From assembly GCA_031180665.1 (NCBI GenBank), contig JAPSLP010000005.1:62001-126000 (forward strand): 64,000 nucleotides of DNA, in the 5' to 3' direction. The DNA comes from Cupriavidus sp. (GTDB lineage Bacteria; Pseudomonadota; Gammaproteobacteria; Burkholderiales; Burkholderiaceae). The notes beneath the pieces are model-generated. The model saw only the letters and a program-made list of their open reading frames with translations, did not search any database and was not told where the DNA came from. Shown here in pieces: positions 8,709 through 19,395 of this stretch (positions within the stretch are counted from its first letter, which is position 1; each line of letters opens with the position of its first letter). Both the position numbers and the translations under genes were made by a program.

Positions 8709-9905
8709 CTACAGGGTGTGGCTGCGGTCGCCCGCGGCAAAGCCGATCGGCACGCTGCCGTCCAGGCCGCGCGTCAGCGCGATGGCCTTGAACAGCTCGC
8801 CCATTTCGGCTTCGGACAGCAGCTTCTGCACCGCGTTGGCGGCCGGCAGGAAGGTGCGTGCATCGTTGGGGTCCAGCGTCATCAGCAGCTCGGTGATGCC
8901 GGCATTCATCAGCAGGCGCGCCTGCGAGGCAAAGCCGGCAACCTCGAGGCCGGCGTCCACCGCGGCCTGCGCGATGCCGCTGAAGTTCACGTGAGCGGTG
9001 ATGTCCTGCAGCCCCGGATAGAGAAACGGATCGGGGTGGGCGTGATGGCGGTAGTGGCACATCAGCGTGCCGCCGGTGCGCTGCGGGTGGTAGTACTCGC
9101 TGGCCGGGAAGCCGTAGTCGATCAGCAGCGCCGCACCGCGCGAGAGCATCGCGCCGAGCGAGCGGACGAAGCCTTCGGCCTCGGTATGGGTTTCGGTGAC
9201 GATGTCGTGCTCGCCCGGAATCGCGGCGACGGCGGGGGGCACGTCGGCCGCGTCCAGCGGCCGGTCGGCAAAGCGAAACCGCACGTCTTCGTCATGTTCG
9301 CCGCCATCGGCCCGCGCCACCCCGCGCTCATGCCACAGGCCGCCGACCCGCGCGTAGAGCCGCACCGGCATCGCATCGAGGACCTCGTTGCCGATCGCCA
9401 CGCCCTCGAAGCGGACGGGCAGGGCGTCGAGCCACTGCACTCTGGCGGCCAGATGGGGAGCGCGGGAAGCCAGCGTGGCCTGCTGGCGGGCGCGCAGCTC
9501 GCCGGACAGCTCGACGATCCAGTAGCGCGAGGGCAGCCGGCCCTCGGATTCGAGTGCCAGCAGCAGATCGGCCGCGAGCCTGCCCGTGCCGGCGCCGAAT
9601 TCCATTACCTCGTCCAGGCCCGGCTCGAGCCATTGGGCCAGCTGGCGCGCCAGCGTGCGGGCGAAGAACGGTGTCAGCTCGGGAGCGGTGATGAAATCGC
9701 TGCCGTCGCGTACGTCGCGGCCGAACTTGGCCGCGCCGCCGCTGTAGTACCCGAGTCCGGGCGTGTAGAGCGCCATCGCCATATAGCGGTCGAAGCCGAG
9801 CCAGCCTTGCGCGGCGTCGATCGCCTCTCCGATGCGCGTGGCCAATGCCGTGGAGGCATCGAGCGCGTCCGCGGAGGGAAGGGGTAAACTACCGGTTTTC
9901 TGCAT
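8709..9905 (-). CDS. SAM-dependent methyltransferase, MidA/NDUFAF7 family
   Basis: A 398-aa protein of the family that includes the mitochondrial complex I assembly factor NDUFAF7. It shows the family N-terminus (FDRYMAMALYTPGLGYYSGG, then FITAPELTPFFARTLA), the SAM-binding glycine motif VMEFGAGTGRLAADLL, and IGNEVLDAMPVRL and LIDYGFPASEYYHPQRTGG further on. NDUFAF7 dimethylates an arginine of the 49-kDa complex I subunit; the bacterial role is less certain. The start ATG (9905-9903) lies only 15 bp from the divergent SDR start, so each promoter must fall inside the other gene. DUF2905 follows. Confidence 0.9.
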   Translation of the reverse strand: MQKTGSLPLPSADALDASTALATRIGEAIDAAQGWLGFDRYMAMALYTPGLGYYSGGAAKFGRDVRDGSDFITAPELTPFFARTLARQLAQWLEPGLDEVMEFGAGTGRLAADLLLALESEGRLPSRYWIVELSGELRARQQATLASRAPHLAARVQWLDALPVRFEGVAIGNEVLDAMPVRLYARVGGLWHERGVARADGGEHDEDVRFRFADRPLDAADVPPAVAAIPGEHDIVTETHTEAEGFVRSLGAMLSRGAALLIDYGFPASEYYHPQRTGGTLMCHYRHHAHPDPFLYPGLQDITAHVNFSGIAQAAVDAGLEVAGFASQARLLMNAGITELLMTLDPNDARTFLPAANAVQKLLSEAEMGELFKAIALTRGLDGSVPIGFAAGDRSHTL

Positions 9906-9920
9906 CCCGCGATTGTAGCA

Positions 9921-10766
9921 ATGCCAGATTTCACTTCTTCCGACGCCGCGCAAGCTTCGTCGCCGGCCTCGTCGACGGCTCCGTCGACGCAGGCCGCCGC
10001 GCCCGGCCACAGCCGCGGCATTGCACTGGTGACGGGCGGCGCCCGCCGTATCGGCCGCGCCATCGCGCTGGAACTGGCGGCGCGCGGCTGGGATATCGCG
10101 GTGCACTGCCATCGTTCGCGCGACGAGGCCGAGGAAGTCGCCGGACAGATTCGCGCGCTCGGCCGCCGCGCCGCGGTGCTGCAGGCGGACCTGGCCGACG
10201 AGGCTGCCACCGGCGGGCTGATCGCCGCCTGCACCGGCGCCCTCGGTACGCCCACCTGCCTGGTCAACAACGCCTCGCTGTTCCAGTACGACGTCGCCAC
10301 CAGCTTCTCCTACGGCTCGCTCGATACGCATATGCGCACCAATGTCGCCGCGCCGCTGTTGCTGTCGCGCGAGTTGCACCGGGCGCTGCCCGACGATGCG
10401 CGTGGCGTGGTGATCAATCTGCTGGACCAGAAGCTCGACAACCTGAACCCGGACTTCCTCTCGTACACGCTGTCCAAGGCCGCGCTGCAGACGGCGACGA
10501 TGCAGCTGGCCCAGGCGCTGGCGCCGCGGCTGCGCGTGGTGGGCGTGGCGCCGGGCATTACGCTGGTGTCCGGCGACCAGTCCGGCGGCGGCTTCAAGCG
10601 CGCCCACCGGATGACGCCGCTGGGCCAGTCGTCGACGCCCGACGATATCGCCCAGGCCGTGGCCTACCTCGCCGAGGCCCGCGCGGTGACCGGCACCACG
10701 CTGTATGTGGACGGTGGCCAGCATCTGATGCCGCTGGCGCGCGACGTGATGTTCCTGACCGAATGA
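9921..10766 (+). CDS. short-chain dehydrogenase, FolM-like pteridine reductase
   Basis: A 281-aa classical SDR. A low-complexity Ser/Ala/Pro leader of about 32 residues precedes the NADP motif TGGARRIGRAIALELAARG. NNAS (in CLVNNASLF) and the catalytic YTLSKAAL pair (Tyr-x3-Lys) follow, then GVAPGITLVSG. The RR after TGGA favours NADPH, as in pteridine reductases and dihydromonapterin reductase (FolM). It is followed by folB after 88 bp, which supports a pterin or folate role by context. The exact substrate is inferred. The leader may mean that translation starts later than the ATG used here. Confidence 0.8.
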   Translation: MPDFTSSDAAQASSPASSTAPSTQAAAPGHSRGIALVTGGARRIGRAIALELAARGWDIAVHCHRSRDEAEEVAGQIRALGRRAAVLQADLADEAATGGLIAACTGALGTPTCLVNNASLFQYDVATSFSYGSLDTHMRTNVAAPLLLSRELHRALPDDARGVVINLLDQKLDNLNPDFLSYTLSKAALQTATMQLAQALAPRLRVVGVAPGITLVSGDQSGGGFKRAHRMTPLGQSSTPDDIAQAVAYLAEARAVTGTTLYVDGGQHLMPLARDVMFLTE

Positions 10767-10854
10767 CTTCCCCGGAGCCGGCACCGCCTGTACCATCGGC
10801 GGCCTTTGCCGGTCCCCGGCCCTCTCTTCTCTGCCCTTTCTTTCCCACGCCGCC

Positions 10855-11247
10855 ATGTCCGCCGCTCTTTCCCATCCCAGCCTGCAAGACTGCCGCCGCA
10901 TGTTCCTGCGCAACTACGAAGTGCAGATCAACATCGGCGTGCACGAGTTCGAGAAGAAGGGCGAACAGCGCGTGCTGATCAATATCGACCTGTACGTGCC
11001 GCTGGCGGAAAGCACGCCGCACGACGACAAGCTGCACGAGGTCGTCGACTACGACTTCATGCGCAATACCGTCGCCGAGCGGATGGCGCTGGGACACGTC
11101 CATCTGCAGGAAACCCTGTGCGACGACGTCGCCCGGGCGATGCTGCGCCACCCCAAGGTGCGCGCGGTGCGCGTATCGACCGAGAAGCCGGACGTGTATC
11201 CGGATTGCGATTCGGTCGGCGTCGAGGTGTTTCATATCAAGAGCTAG
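10855..11247 (+). CDS. folB: dihydroneopterin aldolase
   Basis: A 130-aa cytosolic enzyme that splits 7,8-dihydroneopterin into 6-hydroxymethyl-dihydropterin and glycolaldehyde in folate synthesis. The family core is clear: [20 protein letters not shown], where the Glu pair binds the pterin, then VVDYDFMR and [21 protein letters not shown], with the catalytic Lys in STEKPD. The first 15 residues extend beyond most family members, and a second in-frame ATG (MFLRNYE) may be the true start. It is preceded by the FolM-like SDR and followed by ttcA after 127 bp. Confidence 0.93.
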   Translation: MSAALSHPSLQDCRRMFLRNYEVQINIGVHEFEKKGEQRVLINIDLYVPLAESTPHDDKLHEVVDYDFMRNTVAERMALGHVHLQETLCDDVARAMLRHPKVRAVRVSTEKPDVYPDCDSVGVEVFHIKS

Positions 11248-11374
11248 GCCCGCCCAGGCCGCGCCGCACGTTCGTGATGCGGCCGGCACTTGGTGCAGCC
11301 GCTGGGGCGCTCCGCTAAAATACCCGGTTCGATTGCGCCAGAACGGCGCCCCGCCCGTTGTCTTCCCTCCCGCC

Positions 11375-12352
11375 ATGACCGAAACCACCCACTCCAAGAA
11401 CTTCTACCGCCTCGAGACCTATCTGCAATCGCAGACGGGCCGCGCGATCGGCGACTTCAAGATGATCGAGGACGGCGATACGGTGCTGGTCTGCCTGTCG
11501 GGCGGCAAGGACTCGTACACGATGCTGTCGGTGCTGATGGCGCTGCAGAAGCGCGCGCCGATCGACTTCAAGCTGATCGCGATGAATCTCGATCAGAAGC
11601 AGCCGGGCTTCCCCGAGGACGTGCTGCCGCGCTACCTGGACAACATCGGCGTGCAGTACGTGATCGTCGAGGCCGACACCTATTCGATCGTCAAGGAGAA
11701 GGTGCCCGAGGGCAAGACCACCTGCTCGCTGTGTTCGCGGCTGCGCCGGGGCGTGATCTACCGGACCGCGAAGGAACTCGGCGCCAACAAGATCGCGCTG
11801 GGCCACCATCGCGACGACATCGTCCAGACCTTCTTCCTGAACATGTTCTTCGGCGGCAAGATGAAGGCGATGCCGCCGAAGCTGGCGACCGACGACGGCC
11901 AGCACATCGTGATCCGCCCGCTGGCGTATTGCTCGGAGAAGGACATCGCCGCCTATGCGCGGGCGATGGAATTCCCGATCATCCCCTGCAACCTGTGCGG
12001 CTCGCAGGAAAACCTGCAGCGCAAGAAGGTCAAGGAGATGCTGCTCGAGTGGGAGCGGCAGAATCCGGGCCGCATCGACAATATCTTCGCGGCGCTCAAG
12101 AACGTGGTGCCCTCGCACCTGGCCGATACCGAGCTGTTCGACTTCAACGGCCTGGCGACCGGGCTGGCCAAGGTCGACGAGGCCTCGCTGTTCGGCGACT
12201 CGACCTTCGCGCAGCAGCCGCTGGTGTTCGCCGGCGGCAGCGCCGAGAACCGGATGGAGTTCGTCCGTTTCGAGAAGCCGGCGGGCCGGGAGTCGCAGCC
12301 CCAGGGCGCGGCGGCGACCCCCACCGCGGCGGCCGCGTCGGCGATCGAATAA
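11375..12352 (+). CDS. ttcA: tRNA 2-thiocytidine(32) synthetase
   Basis: A 325-aa iron-sulfur enzyme that adenylates and thiolates C32 of certain tRNAs. The PP-loop ATP motif is SGGKDS (42-47). Four candidate Fe-S ligands are seen as CxxC pairs, C117/C120 ([12 protein letters not shown]) and C205/C208 (CNLCGSQ); three of the homologous cysteines hold the [4Fe-4S] cluster in TtcA. GHHRDD is also present. The last 45 residues are an Ala/Pro-rich tail. Start 11375 gives the usual N-terminus; the frame is open for 42 bp more upstream without a ribosome site. Confidence 0.96.
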   Translation: MTETTHSKNFYRLETYLQSQTGRAIGDFKMIEDGDTVLVCLSGGKDSYTMLSVLMALQKRAPIDFKLIAMNLDQKQPGFPEDVLPRYLDNIGVQYVIVEADTYSIVKEKVPEGKTTCSLCSRLRRGVIYRTAKELGANKIALGHHRDDIVQTFFLNMFFGGKMKAMPPKLATDDGQHIVIRPLAYCSEKDIAAYARAMEFPIIPCNLCGSQENLQRKKVKEMLLEWERQNPGRIDNIFAALKNVVPSHLADTELFDFNGLATGLAKVDEASLFGDSTFAQQPLVFAGGSAENRMEFVRFEKPAGRESQPQGAAATPTAAAASAIE

Positions 12353-12445
12353 GGCCGCGGCGCGCCGGCGCCGGTTCGTTCAACGCACCTTCGGCCCGCC
12401 TTCCGCGTTCGTTCCGCGTTCCTTCGGCTTTCCTTCCGCGCCGTC

Positions 12446-13366
12446 TCAATTCGCCGCGCGCGACGGCACTGTGGCCGGCTGACGCGGCGCTTCGCGCATC
12501 AGCGATTGCGTATCCTCGATCCACTTCTGGAAGCGCTCGACCGCGTGGCGCTTCTGCTCCGGCGTGGTCATGTTGGCGATCTGCGCCGCCACCGTCAGTC
12601 CGGCTTCGGTATTGGCCTCGTAGCTGACGCGGCGCTCGCGCGTCGGCGGCGCCTGCCATTGGTCGCCGAAGCGCTGCAGCAGCGCGATCACGCGCGCCTT
12701 GGGCGGATGTTCGGCCTGGACCTGCCGGACCAGCGCCAGCCAGGCCTGCTGGCGCTTCACCCGTTCGGCGAAGCGCGCCTCGGCGTTGTCGACCACCGGG
12801 CCCAGCGCCGCGCGGATCGCGTCCTGCTGCTCGCGCGAGAAGCGGCCGTAGACCAGCGTGGCCCACTCCATCACCTTGTCGTAGCGGGCCTCGAGGCGAT
12901 CTTCCCGGCTGCCGCGCAGGAATTTCTTGCGGTACTTCTCGTTGCCGTCGGCGAACTTGCGCTCCATCCGCTTGATCTGGTCCGGCGTCAGGGTCAACAG
13001 CAGATCGGCGACATCCGGGATGGCATGGTCGAAGGCGACGCGGGCCATGCGCTGCGTGTCCTCGCGCACGCGCTCCAGCTGCGCCTCGGTCACCAGCCCC
13101 TGCACCTCGCTCTTGGTGCGCTGCAGCAAGGCCGCGATCTCGGGGAGTTGCTCGCGCCGATGCCAGGCGAAGAAGCGCGCGATCGCGTCGCGGGTCTGCG
13201 GCTCCTGGTCGTCGGAGACGTCGACATAGTTGTCGATCCACCAGTAGGCGAGGTGGTCGCCCTGCTGGTAGCCGAGCTTCATCGCATTGCAGGCGGTCAG
13301 CAATACCAGCATCCCCGCCGCGATCAGTTCGCGCCATCGCACATTGTGAATTTGCGCAACAGCCAT
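12446..13366 (-). CDS. DUF6279 family lipoprotein
   Basis: A 306-aa predicted lipoprotein. A short basic start, a hydrophobic stretch and the lipobox LLTAC place the lipidated Cys at residue 26. The mature part is almost all helix and rich in Glu/Arg/Gln (TRDAIARFFAWHRREQLPEI, LTLTPDQIKRMERKF, GRFSREQQDAI), matching the conserved pattern of DUF6279. Function is unknown. An alternative ATG seven codons upstream (13387-13385) would give a longer signal; the start used has a G-rich ribosome-site-like run about 12 nt upstream. It converges with ttcA. Confidence 0.8.
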   Translation of the reverse strand: MAVAQIHNVRWRELIAAGMLVLLTACNAMKLGYQQGDHLAYWWIDNYVDVSDDQEPQTRDAIARFFAWHRREQLPEIAALLQRTKSEVQGLVTEAQLERVREDTQRMARVAFDHAIPDVADLLLTLTPDQIKRMERKFADGNEKYRKKFLRGSREDRLEARYDKVMEWATLVYGRFSREQQDAIRAALGPVVDNAEARFAERVKRQQAWLALVRQVQAEHPPKARVIALLQRFGDQWQAPPTRERRVSYEANTEAGLTVAAQIANMTTPEQKRHAVERFQKWIEDTQSLMREAPRQPATVPSRAAN

Positions 13367-13647
13367 CAAGCGACGAATACCCCCCATGCTAGAATCGCCC
13401 GACGCGCCGACGGCAACTGGCCGCCGCCCGCCAGACAAGGTCTGGCAACGGTTTGCGGACGATGGCGGGGTGCCGGCAACGGCTTGCGCATGACCCTGTC
13501 CAGGGCAGGACGAGGCCCGGCGGAACGATACCGATGCACGGCCCACCGTCCGCCAGTGGCGCCAACGCCCGGCTGTCACGTCGGGGCTGGTCGCGCGTCT
13601 TTCCGATCCGGATGTCAATTCGGGCGCACTCACTTAGGAACCTCCTC

Positions 13648-15021
13648 GTGAACATCGTCATTCTCGCCGCCGGCATGGGCAAACGGATGCATTCCGACTT
13701 GCCGAAGGTGCTGCATCCGCTGGCCGGCCGGCCGCTGCTTGCTCATGTGATCGATACCGCGCGCACGCTGTCGCCGACGCGGCTGGTGGTGGTCGTGGGC
13801 CACGGCGCCGAGCGGGTACAGGCCGCGGTCGCCGCACCCGATGTCGCCTTCGCGCTGCAGGCGCAACAGCTGGGCACCGGCCACGCGGTAATGCAGGCGC
13901 TGCCGCTGCTCGATCCCGCCCAGCCGACGTTGGTGCTGTACGGCGACGTGCCGCTGACCCGGCCCGACACGCTGGCCCGACTGCTGCAAGCCGCCGGCCA
14001 GCACCGCTTCGGCATCCTGACCGTCGAAATGGACGATCCCACGGGGTACGGCCGCATCGTGCGCGACGCCGCCGGCAGCATCGCCCGCATCGTCGAGCAG
14101 AAGGACGCCGGCGACGCCGAACGCGCGATCCGCGAGATCAATACCGGCATCGTGGTCTGCCCGACCGCGAAACTGACCGAGTGGCTGGCCACGCTGCGCA
14201 ACGATAACGCGCAAGGTGAGTACTACCTCACCGATACCGTCGAGCGCGCCGTCGCCGATGGCGTCGAGGTCGTGTCCGCCCAGCCGGGTGCCCTGTGGGA
14301 GACGCTGGGCGTCAACAGCAAGGTGCAACTGGCCGAACTGGAGCGCCTGCACCAGCGCAACCAGGCGATGCGCCTGCTGGAAGCCGGCGTGACGGTGCTC
14401 GACCCGGCCCGGATCGATATCCGGGGCGAACTGACATGTGGCCGAGACGTCACGATCGACGTGGGGTGCGTGTTCGAAGGACGGGTTCACCTGGAAGACG
14501 GCGTGCAGATCGGTCCTCACTGTGTGATCCGCGACAGCCGTATCGGTTCCGGGGCACGGGTGCTGGCGTTCTGCCATCTGGAGCAGGCCCAGGTCGGCGC
14601 CGACGGCCGGGTCGGACCCTATGCCCGTCTGCGTCCGGGCACCGAGCTGGGCGAGGACGTCCATATCGGCAACTTCGTCGAGGTCAAGAACAGTCAGATC
14701 GCCGCGCACAGCAAGGCGAATCATCTGGCCTACGTCGGCGATGCCACGGTGGGCTCGCGCGTCAATATCGGCGCGGGCACCATCACCTGCAATTACGACG
14801 GCGTCAACAAGCACCGCACGGTGATCGAGGACGACGTGTTCATCGGCTCGGACTCGCAGCTGGTCGCGCCGGTCACGGTGCGGCGCGGCGCCACGCTGGG
14901 CGCCGGCACCACGCTGACCAAGGAAGCCCCGGCGGATCAGCTGACGCTGTCGCGCGCCAAGCAGATGACCATCCCCGGCTGGCAGCGGCCGCTCAAGCAG
15001 CCCAAGCAGGGCACGAAGTAA
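13648..15021 (+). CDS. glmU: bifunctional UDP-GlcNAc pyrophosphorylase / GlcN-1-P acetyltransferase
   Basis: A 457-aa cytosolic enzyme for the last two steps to UDP-GlcNAc, the precursor of peptidoglycan and lipid A. The N-terminal uridyltransferase has [31 protein letters not shown] and DDPTGYGRI. The C-terminal left-handed beta-helix has hexapeptides and the active-site His/Tyr region [20 protein letters not shown], followed by [13 protein letters not shown]. Translation begins at GTG 13648, with AGGA eight bases upstream and an immediate family-like start (MNIVILAAG). glmS follows after 126 bp, so supply of GlcN-6-P and its use are linked. Confidence 0.97.
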   Translation: MNIVILAAGMGKRMHSDLPKVLHPLAGRPLLAHVIDTARTLSPTRLVVVVGHGAERVQAAVAAPDVAFALQAQQLGTGHAVMQALPLLDPAQPTLVLYGDVPLTRPDTLARLLQAAGQHRFGILTVEMDDPTGYGRIVRDAAGSIARIVEQKDAGDAERAIREINTGIVVCPTAKLTEWLATLRNDNAQGEYYLTDTVERAVADGVEVVSAQPGALWETLGVNSKVQLAELERLHQRNQAMRLLEAGVTVLDPARIDIRGELTCGRDVTIDVGCVFEGRVHLEDGVQIGPHCVIRDSRIGSGARVLAFCHLEQAQVGADGRVGPYARLRPGTELGEDVHIGNFVEVKNSQIAAHSKANHLAYVGDATVGSRVNIGAGTITCNYDGVNKHRTVIEDDVFIGSDSQLVAPVTVRRGATLGAGTTLTKEAPADQLTLSRAKQMTIPGWQRPLKQPKQGTK

Positions 15022-15147
15022 GATAGGCGCACCGCGCTGGCCGGCGCGCAAGGCCCGGGGCGGGCGGCATAAGCGCCCAGCCATCCAGGACATCGAACAA
15101 AGCATCAACGCAGGCGGTCACGAGCCGCGGCACCCAGGGAGAGCAAC

Positions 15148-16986
15148 ATGTGTGGCATCGTCGGCGCGGTTTCGACGCGCAATATCGTTCCGGTTCTGAT
15201 CGAAGGCCTGCGCCGCCTGGAATACCGCGGCTATGACTCCTGCGGCGTCGCAGTGGTCCGCGAAGACACGCTCGAGCGCGCCCGCACCGTGTCGCGGGTG
15301 GCGGACCTGGACGAGCAGACGCGCGGCTCGGGCCTGTCGGGCACGATCGGCGTGGCCCACACGCGCTGGGCCACGCATGGCAAGCCCGACACCATCAACG
15401 CGCACCCGCACTTCTCCGGCGAAACCATCGCGCTGGTGCACAACGGCATCATCGAGAACTACGAGCCGCTGCGCGACGAACTGCGCGCGGTCGGCTACGG
15501 CTTCGATTCGCAGACCGATACCGAGGTGGTCGCGCACCTTGTGCATCAGGCTTATACGTATCCAAGCAGCGCCACGCGCGGCGACCTGTTCGCCTCGGTG
15601 CGGGCGATCACCAAGCGCCTGCACGGCGCCTATGCGATCGCCGTGGTGGCCAAGGACCAGCCCGACTGCGTGGTCGGCGCGCGTGCCGGCTCGCCGCTGG
15701 TTGCGGCGCTCGGCGAAGGCGAGGCCTTCCTCGCCTCCGACGCGCTGGCCGTCGCCGGCACCGCCAATCGCGTGATCTATCTGGAAGAGGGCGATGTGGT
15801 CGAGGTGCGGCGCGACGCGATCACGATCCACGACCTCAACGACGAGCCGGTCGAGCGCGAAGTGCGCGTGGTCGAAGCCCATGCGGCGGCCGTCGATCTG
15901 GGCCCGTACCGGCATTTCATGCAGAAGGAAATCTTCGAGCAGCCACGCGCGCTGGCCGACACGCTCGAGGGCATCGAAAGCATCGAGCCGAGCCAGTTCG
16001 GCGAGCGCGCCGCGCAGGTGTTCGCCAATATCGACAGCGTGCTGATCCTGGCCTGCGGTACCAGCTACTACTCGGGCTGCACCGCCAAGTACTGGCTCGA
16101 AGCGATCGCCCGCATCCCGACCCAGGTCGAGGTCGCCAGCGAATACCGCTATCGCGAAACCGTGCCGAATCCGCGCCAGCTGGTGGTCGTGATCTCGCAA
16201 TCGGGCGAGACCGCCGACACGCTGGCCGCGCTGCGCCATGCCAAGGGCCTCGGCCACGAGCACACGCTGTGCATCTGCAACGTCGCCAGCAGCGCGATGG
16301 TCCGCGAAACGGCGCTGCGCTTCATCACGCGCGCCGGCACCGAGATCGGCGTCGCCTCGACCAAGGCCTTCACCACGCAGCTGGCCGCGCTGTACATGCT
16401 GACGCTGGCGCTGGCCAAGCTGCGCGGCACGCTGTCGGAGGAAAGCCAGAGCAGGGCGCTGGCGAACCTGCGTCACTTGCCCGCCGCGCTGCACGGCGTG
16501 CTGGCGCTGGAGCCGCAGATCATCGCCTGGTCCGAGGACTTCGCCCGCCGCGAGAACGCGCTGTTCCTCGGCCGCGGCCTGCATTACCCAATCGCGCTGG
16601 AAGGCGCGCTGAAGCTGAAGGAAATCTCGTACATCCACGCCGAGGCCTATCCGGCCGGCGAGCTCAAGCACGGCCCGCTGGCGCTGGTGACCGAGGCGAT
16701 GCCGGTGGTCACGGTGGCGCCGAACGACGCGCTGCTGGAGAAGCTCAAGTCGAACATCCAGGAAGTGCGTGCCCGCGGCGGCCGGCTCTATGTGTTCGCC
16801 GATGCGGACACGCACATCTCGTCGACCGACGGCATCCAGGTGATCCGCCTGCCCGAGCACTACGGCGACCTGTCGCCGATCCTGCATGTGGTGCCGCTGC
16901 AATTGCTGGCGTATCACACCGCGTGTGCGCGTGGTACCGATGTGGACAAGCCGCGCAATCTGGCGAAGTCGGTGACGGTGGAATAA
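15148..16986 (+). CDS. glmS: glutamine-fructose-6-phosphate aminotransferase (isomerizing)
   Basis: A 612-aa enzyme that makes glucosamine-6-phosphate from fructose-6-P and glutamine. The N-terminal Ntn glutaminase starts at Cys2 (MCGIVGAV), with [21 protein letters not shown] and [10 protein letters not shown]. Two SIS domains follow ([47 protein letters not shown]) and the family C-terminus is [14 protein letters not shown] good ribosome site (GGGAG) precedes the ATG. A strong terminator lies 44 bp after the stop. No glmS ribozyme-like structure was recognised in the 126-bp leader. Confidence 0.98.
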   Translation: MCGIVGAVSTRNIVPVLIEGLRRLEYRGYDSCGVAVVREDTLERARTVSRVADLDEQTRGSGLSGTIGVAHTRWATHGKPDTINAHPHFSGETIALVHNGIIENYEPLRDELRAVGYGFDSQTDTEVVAHLVHQAYTYPSSATRGDLFASVRAITKRLHGAYAIAVVAKDQPDCVVGARAGSPLVAALGEGEAFLASDALAVAGTANRVIYLEEGDVVEVRRDAITIHDLNDEPVEREVRVVEAHAAAVDLGPYRHFMQKEIFEQPRALADTLEGIESIEPSQFGERAAQVFANIDSVLILACGTSYYSGCTAKYWLEAIARIPTQVEVASEYRYRETVPNPRQLVVVISQSGETADTLAALRHAKGLGHEHTLCICNVASSAMVRETALRFITRAGTEIGVASTKAFTTQLAALYMLTLALAKLRGTLSEESQSRALANLRHLPAALHGVLALEPQIIAWSEDFARRENALFLGRGLHYPIALEGALKLKEISYIHAEAYPAGELKHGPLALVTEAMPVVTVAPNDALLEKLKSNIQEVRARGGRLYVFADADTHISSTDGIQVIRLPEHYGDLSPILHVVPLQLLAYHTACARGTDVDKPRNLAKSVTVE

Positions 16987-17029
16987 GGGGATCGACGAGG
17001 GACCGATCAGAAGCATCGGTCCCCGGAAA

Positions 17030-17070
17030 GGGCGCTGCGGCGAGGTACCTGCCGCAGCGCCCTTTTTCTT
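17030..17070 (+). terminator. rho-independent terminator of glmS
   Basis: A perfect 12-bp stem, GGGCGCTGCGGC (17030-17041) and GCCGCAGCGCCC (17051-17062), with a 9-nt loop, is followed at once by TTTTTCTT. It also separates glmS from the convergent copS. Confidence 0.95.
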
Positions 17071-17076
17071 GGTCCG

Positions 17077-18489
17077 TCAGTCAGCTCTCGGCCCATCAAT
17101 CCATCGGCCCGTCCCCTTCGGAAACCGCAACGCAAACCGCGTCTTCCCGCGCTCGGACCGCACCGAGATATCGCCGCCATGCGCCAGCATGATGGCCCTG
17201 GTGATCGACAGCCCCAGCCCCACGCTGTCCGACTCCGGCCTCGTCCGCGATTTGTCCCCACGCGAGAAGCGATCGAAGATCGAAGGCAGCAGGCGCGGGT
17301 CGATCTCGGCGCCATCGTTCTGCACCGCGACCTCGACGTGTTCGCCGGCGTCCGCCACGTCGACGACGATGCTGCCGCCCGGCGGCGTATAGCGCAGCGC
17401 GTTCGAAATCAGATTGCTCAGCGCCCGCCGCAGCATCAGCCGGTCGCCCCGGATGCGGCCGTCTCCCTGGAGATCCAGTCGCACCGCCTTGTCCTCGGCC
17501 AGCGCCTCGTAGAAGTCGAACAGCGCCCGCACCTCGTCGGCGATGCGGATCGCCTCGGTGTTCGGCAGGTCGAGCCCGTGCTCCATCTTGGCCAGATACA
17601 GCATGTCCGACACCATGCGGGCAAGGCGCTGCAGTTCCTCGGCGTTCGACGCCAGGATGTCGCGGTAATTGCCGGCATCGCGCGGCTGCGACAGCGCGAC
17701 CTGGGTCTGCGTCATCAGATTGGTGATCGGCGTGCGCAGCTCATGCGCCAGATCCGACGAGAACTCGGACAGCCGCCGGAAATCGTCCTGCAGCCGGGCC
17801 AGCATCGCGTTGAGGTTGGCCGCCAGATCGGCCATCTCGACCGGCACCGCCTCGACCGGCATCCGCTCGTACAGCTTGCTGCCCGTCACGGTCTGCGCGC
17901 GCGAGGCCATGGTGCGCAGCGGCGACAGTCCGCGGCGCGCCGCCCACCAGCCGAGCACGCCGCTGGCCAGCGCGGCGAGTGCGATATAGAAGACCAGCGA
18001 CTGGCGGAACGCGTGAATGAAGTGGTCGTGGATCTCGGTGTCCATGCCGACCAGCATGCGCAGCGGCTCGCCCGTGCCGGGATAGCGCAGCGTGCGGACC
18101 ATGCCGCGATACAGTTGCCCGTTCTGCCGCCATTCGAGCCCATTGCCCTCCAAACCGTCCGCGTTGGGCCGCGTCGCCGCATCGATTGCCGCGCGGAAAT
18201 CGAAGCCGGGGCTGGCAAACAGCGGCTCGCCTCGATCGCCCTGCACATGGATCAGCAGGCCGCCGTGGTGCTTCTGCGCGTCGGCCAGCCGCGCGGCGAT
18301 GCCGTCGGGCGGGCCCCCCGCCACGATCCGTTCGACCATCCGCAGATTGTCCCCGAGCAGCGCGTAGTCCTGATCGGCGAAGTGCCGGTCCATCGCCGAG
18401 AAGATCAGCCACCCCAGCCCCAGCAGCACGCAGGCGGAGGTCAGCGAGAACAGCGCGGTCAGCCGGGCCGTCAGCGAGAGGCGCGGCAT
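17077..18489 (-). CDS. copS: copper-responsive sensor histidine kinase
   Basis: A 470-aa inner-membrane kinase of the CopS/CusS (heavy-metal sensor) group. TM1 is about residues 9-31, the periplasmic sensor about 32-165 and TM2 about 166-184. A HAMP domain follows, then the dimerisation/phosphoacceptor motif SSDLAHELRTPITNL with His249, the N-box (RRALSNLISNALRYTPPGG) and the G-box (DSVGLGLSITRAIMLAHGGD). Its start codon overlaps the copR stop by one base (TGATG), so the two are translationally coupled. Divergence from copAB points to Cu(I)/Cu(II) sensing in the periplasm. The ligand is inferred from context. Confidence 0.92.
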   Translation of the reverse strand: MPRLSLTARLTALFSLTSACVLLGLGWLIFSAMDRHFADQDYALLGDNLRMVERIVAGGPPDGIAARLADAQKHHGGLLIHVQGDRGEPLFASPGFDFRAAIDAATRPNADGLEGNGLEWRQNGQLYRGMVRTLRYPGTGEPLRMLVGMDTEIHDHFIHAFRQSLVFYIALAALASGVLGWWAARRGLSPLRTMASRAQTVTGSKLYERMPVEAVPVEMADLAANLNAMLARLQDDFRRLSEFSSDLAHELRTPITNLMTQTQVALSQPRDAGNYRDILASNAEELQRLARMVSDMLYLAKMEHGLDLPNTEAIRIADEVRALFDFYEALAEDKAVRLDLQGDGRIRGDRLMLRRALSNLISNALRYTPPGGSIVVDVADAGEHVEVAVQNDGAEIDPRLLPSIFDRFSRGDKSRTRPESDSVGLGLSITRAIMLAHGGDISVRSERGKTRFALRFPKGTGRWIDGPRAD

Positions 18490-19175
18490 CAGTCGCCGTC
18501 CTCCGGGTTCTCGAGCACGTAGCCCATGCCGCGTACCGTCTGGATCAGCTTGATGTCGAAGTCGTCGTCGATCTTGGCGCGCAGGCGGCGGATGGCGACG
18601 TCGATCACATTGCTGTCGCTGTCGAAGTTCATGTCCCAGACCTGCGAGGCGATCAGCGAGCGCGGTAGCACCTCGCCGCGCCGGCGCGCCAGCAGTTCCA
18701 GCAGCGAGAACTCCTTGTTGGTCAGCACGATGCGGCGGCCGGCCCGGGTGGCGCGGCGACGGGCCAGGTCGAGCACGAGATCGGCGATCTGGATGCGGTC
18801 CAGTGCGACCTGGGTGGCGCCGCGGCGCAGCAGCGTGCGCACGCGGGCCAGCAGCTCGGCAAAGGCAAAGGGTTTGACCAGATAGTCGTCGGCGCCGAGC
18901 TCCAGGCCCTTGACGCGATCGGCCACACTGTCGCGAGCCGTCAGGAACAGCACCGGGACCCGGTTGTCGGCGGCACGCAGCGTCTGCACGATGCGCCAGC
19001 CGTCCACGTCCGGCAGCATCACATCGAGCACGATCAGGTCGTACGGCTCGGTCATGGCCAGATGCTGGCCGTCCAGGCCGTTGGCGGCCAGGTCCACCAC
19101 GAACCCCGCCTCGGTCAGGCCCTGCCGCAGGTATTCCCCGGTCTTGGTCTCGTCTTCGACTACCAGCAATTTCAT
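18489..19175 (-). CDS. copR: copper-responsive OmpR-family response regulator
   Basis: A 228-aa protein. The receiver has phosphoacceptor Asp51 (IVLDVMLP), the conserved Thr in LTARD and Lys101 (LVKPFAF). The winged-helix effector includes [38 protein letters not shown] and [10 protein letters not shown]. These are standard for the CopR/CusR/IrlR branch. It is transcribed away from copA. The inverted repeat at 19321-19336 is the likely binding site. The usual outcome in relatives is activation of copAB and of the operon itself when copper rises. Confidence 0.94.
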   Translation of the reverse strand: MKLLVVEDETKTGEYLRQGLTEAGFVVDLAANGLDGQHLAMTEPYDLIVLDVMLPDVDGWRIVQTLRAADNRVPVLFLTARDSVADRVKGLELGADDYLVKPFAFAELLARVRTLLRRGATQVALDRIQIADLVLDLARRRATRAGRRIVLTNKEFSLLELLARRRGEVLPRSLIASQVWDMNFDSDSNVIDVAIRRLRAKIDDDFDIKLIQTVRGMGYVLENPEDGD

Positions 19176-19320
19176 CCGCGCTTCCCGCTTGCTACGTTCT
19201 GCTTCCGCTTCCCAGTTTCCGCGTCCCGCTTTGGCTCTGCGCTTCGCGCCCCGCCCGCCATCGGCACCAGGCGCAACCGTCGCGATAGTGTAGGGCGCGG
19301 CGGCCCTACATGACGCCAAC

Positions 19321-19336
19321 ATTACCGGAATGTAAT
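19321..19336. promoter_or_regulatory. putative CopR operator (cop box)
   Basis: The inverted repeat ATTAC-CGGAAT-GTAAT, in the 278-bp gap between copR and copA, resembles the heavy-metal response-regulator boxes upstream of cop/cus genes. Further GGTAAT and GGTTAC half-sites follow within 25 bp (19341-19357), which suggests more than one dimer can bind. Not tested. Confidence 0.6.
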
Positions 19337-19395
19337 GTCGGGGTAATTGGGCGGTTACTGCACGGTCCTTATCCTGCCGAGGCCATCGACGATCC

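Noticed and set aside
15022..15147. glmS riboswitch-ribozyme.
   Set aside because: The 126-bp leader shows no recognisable ribozyme core, and these elements are typical of Firmicutes.
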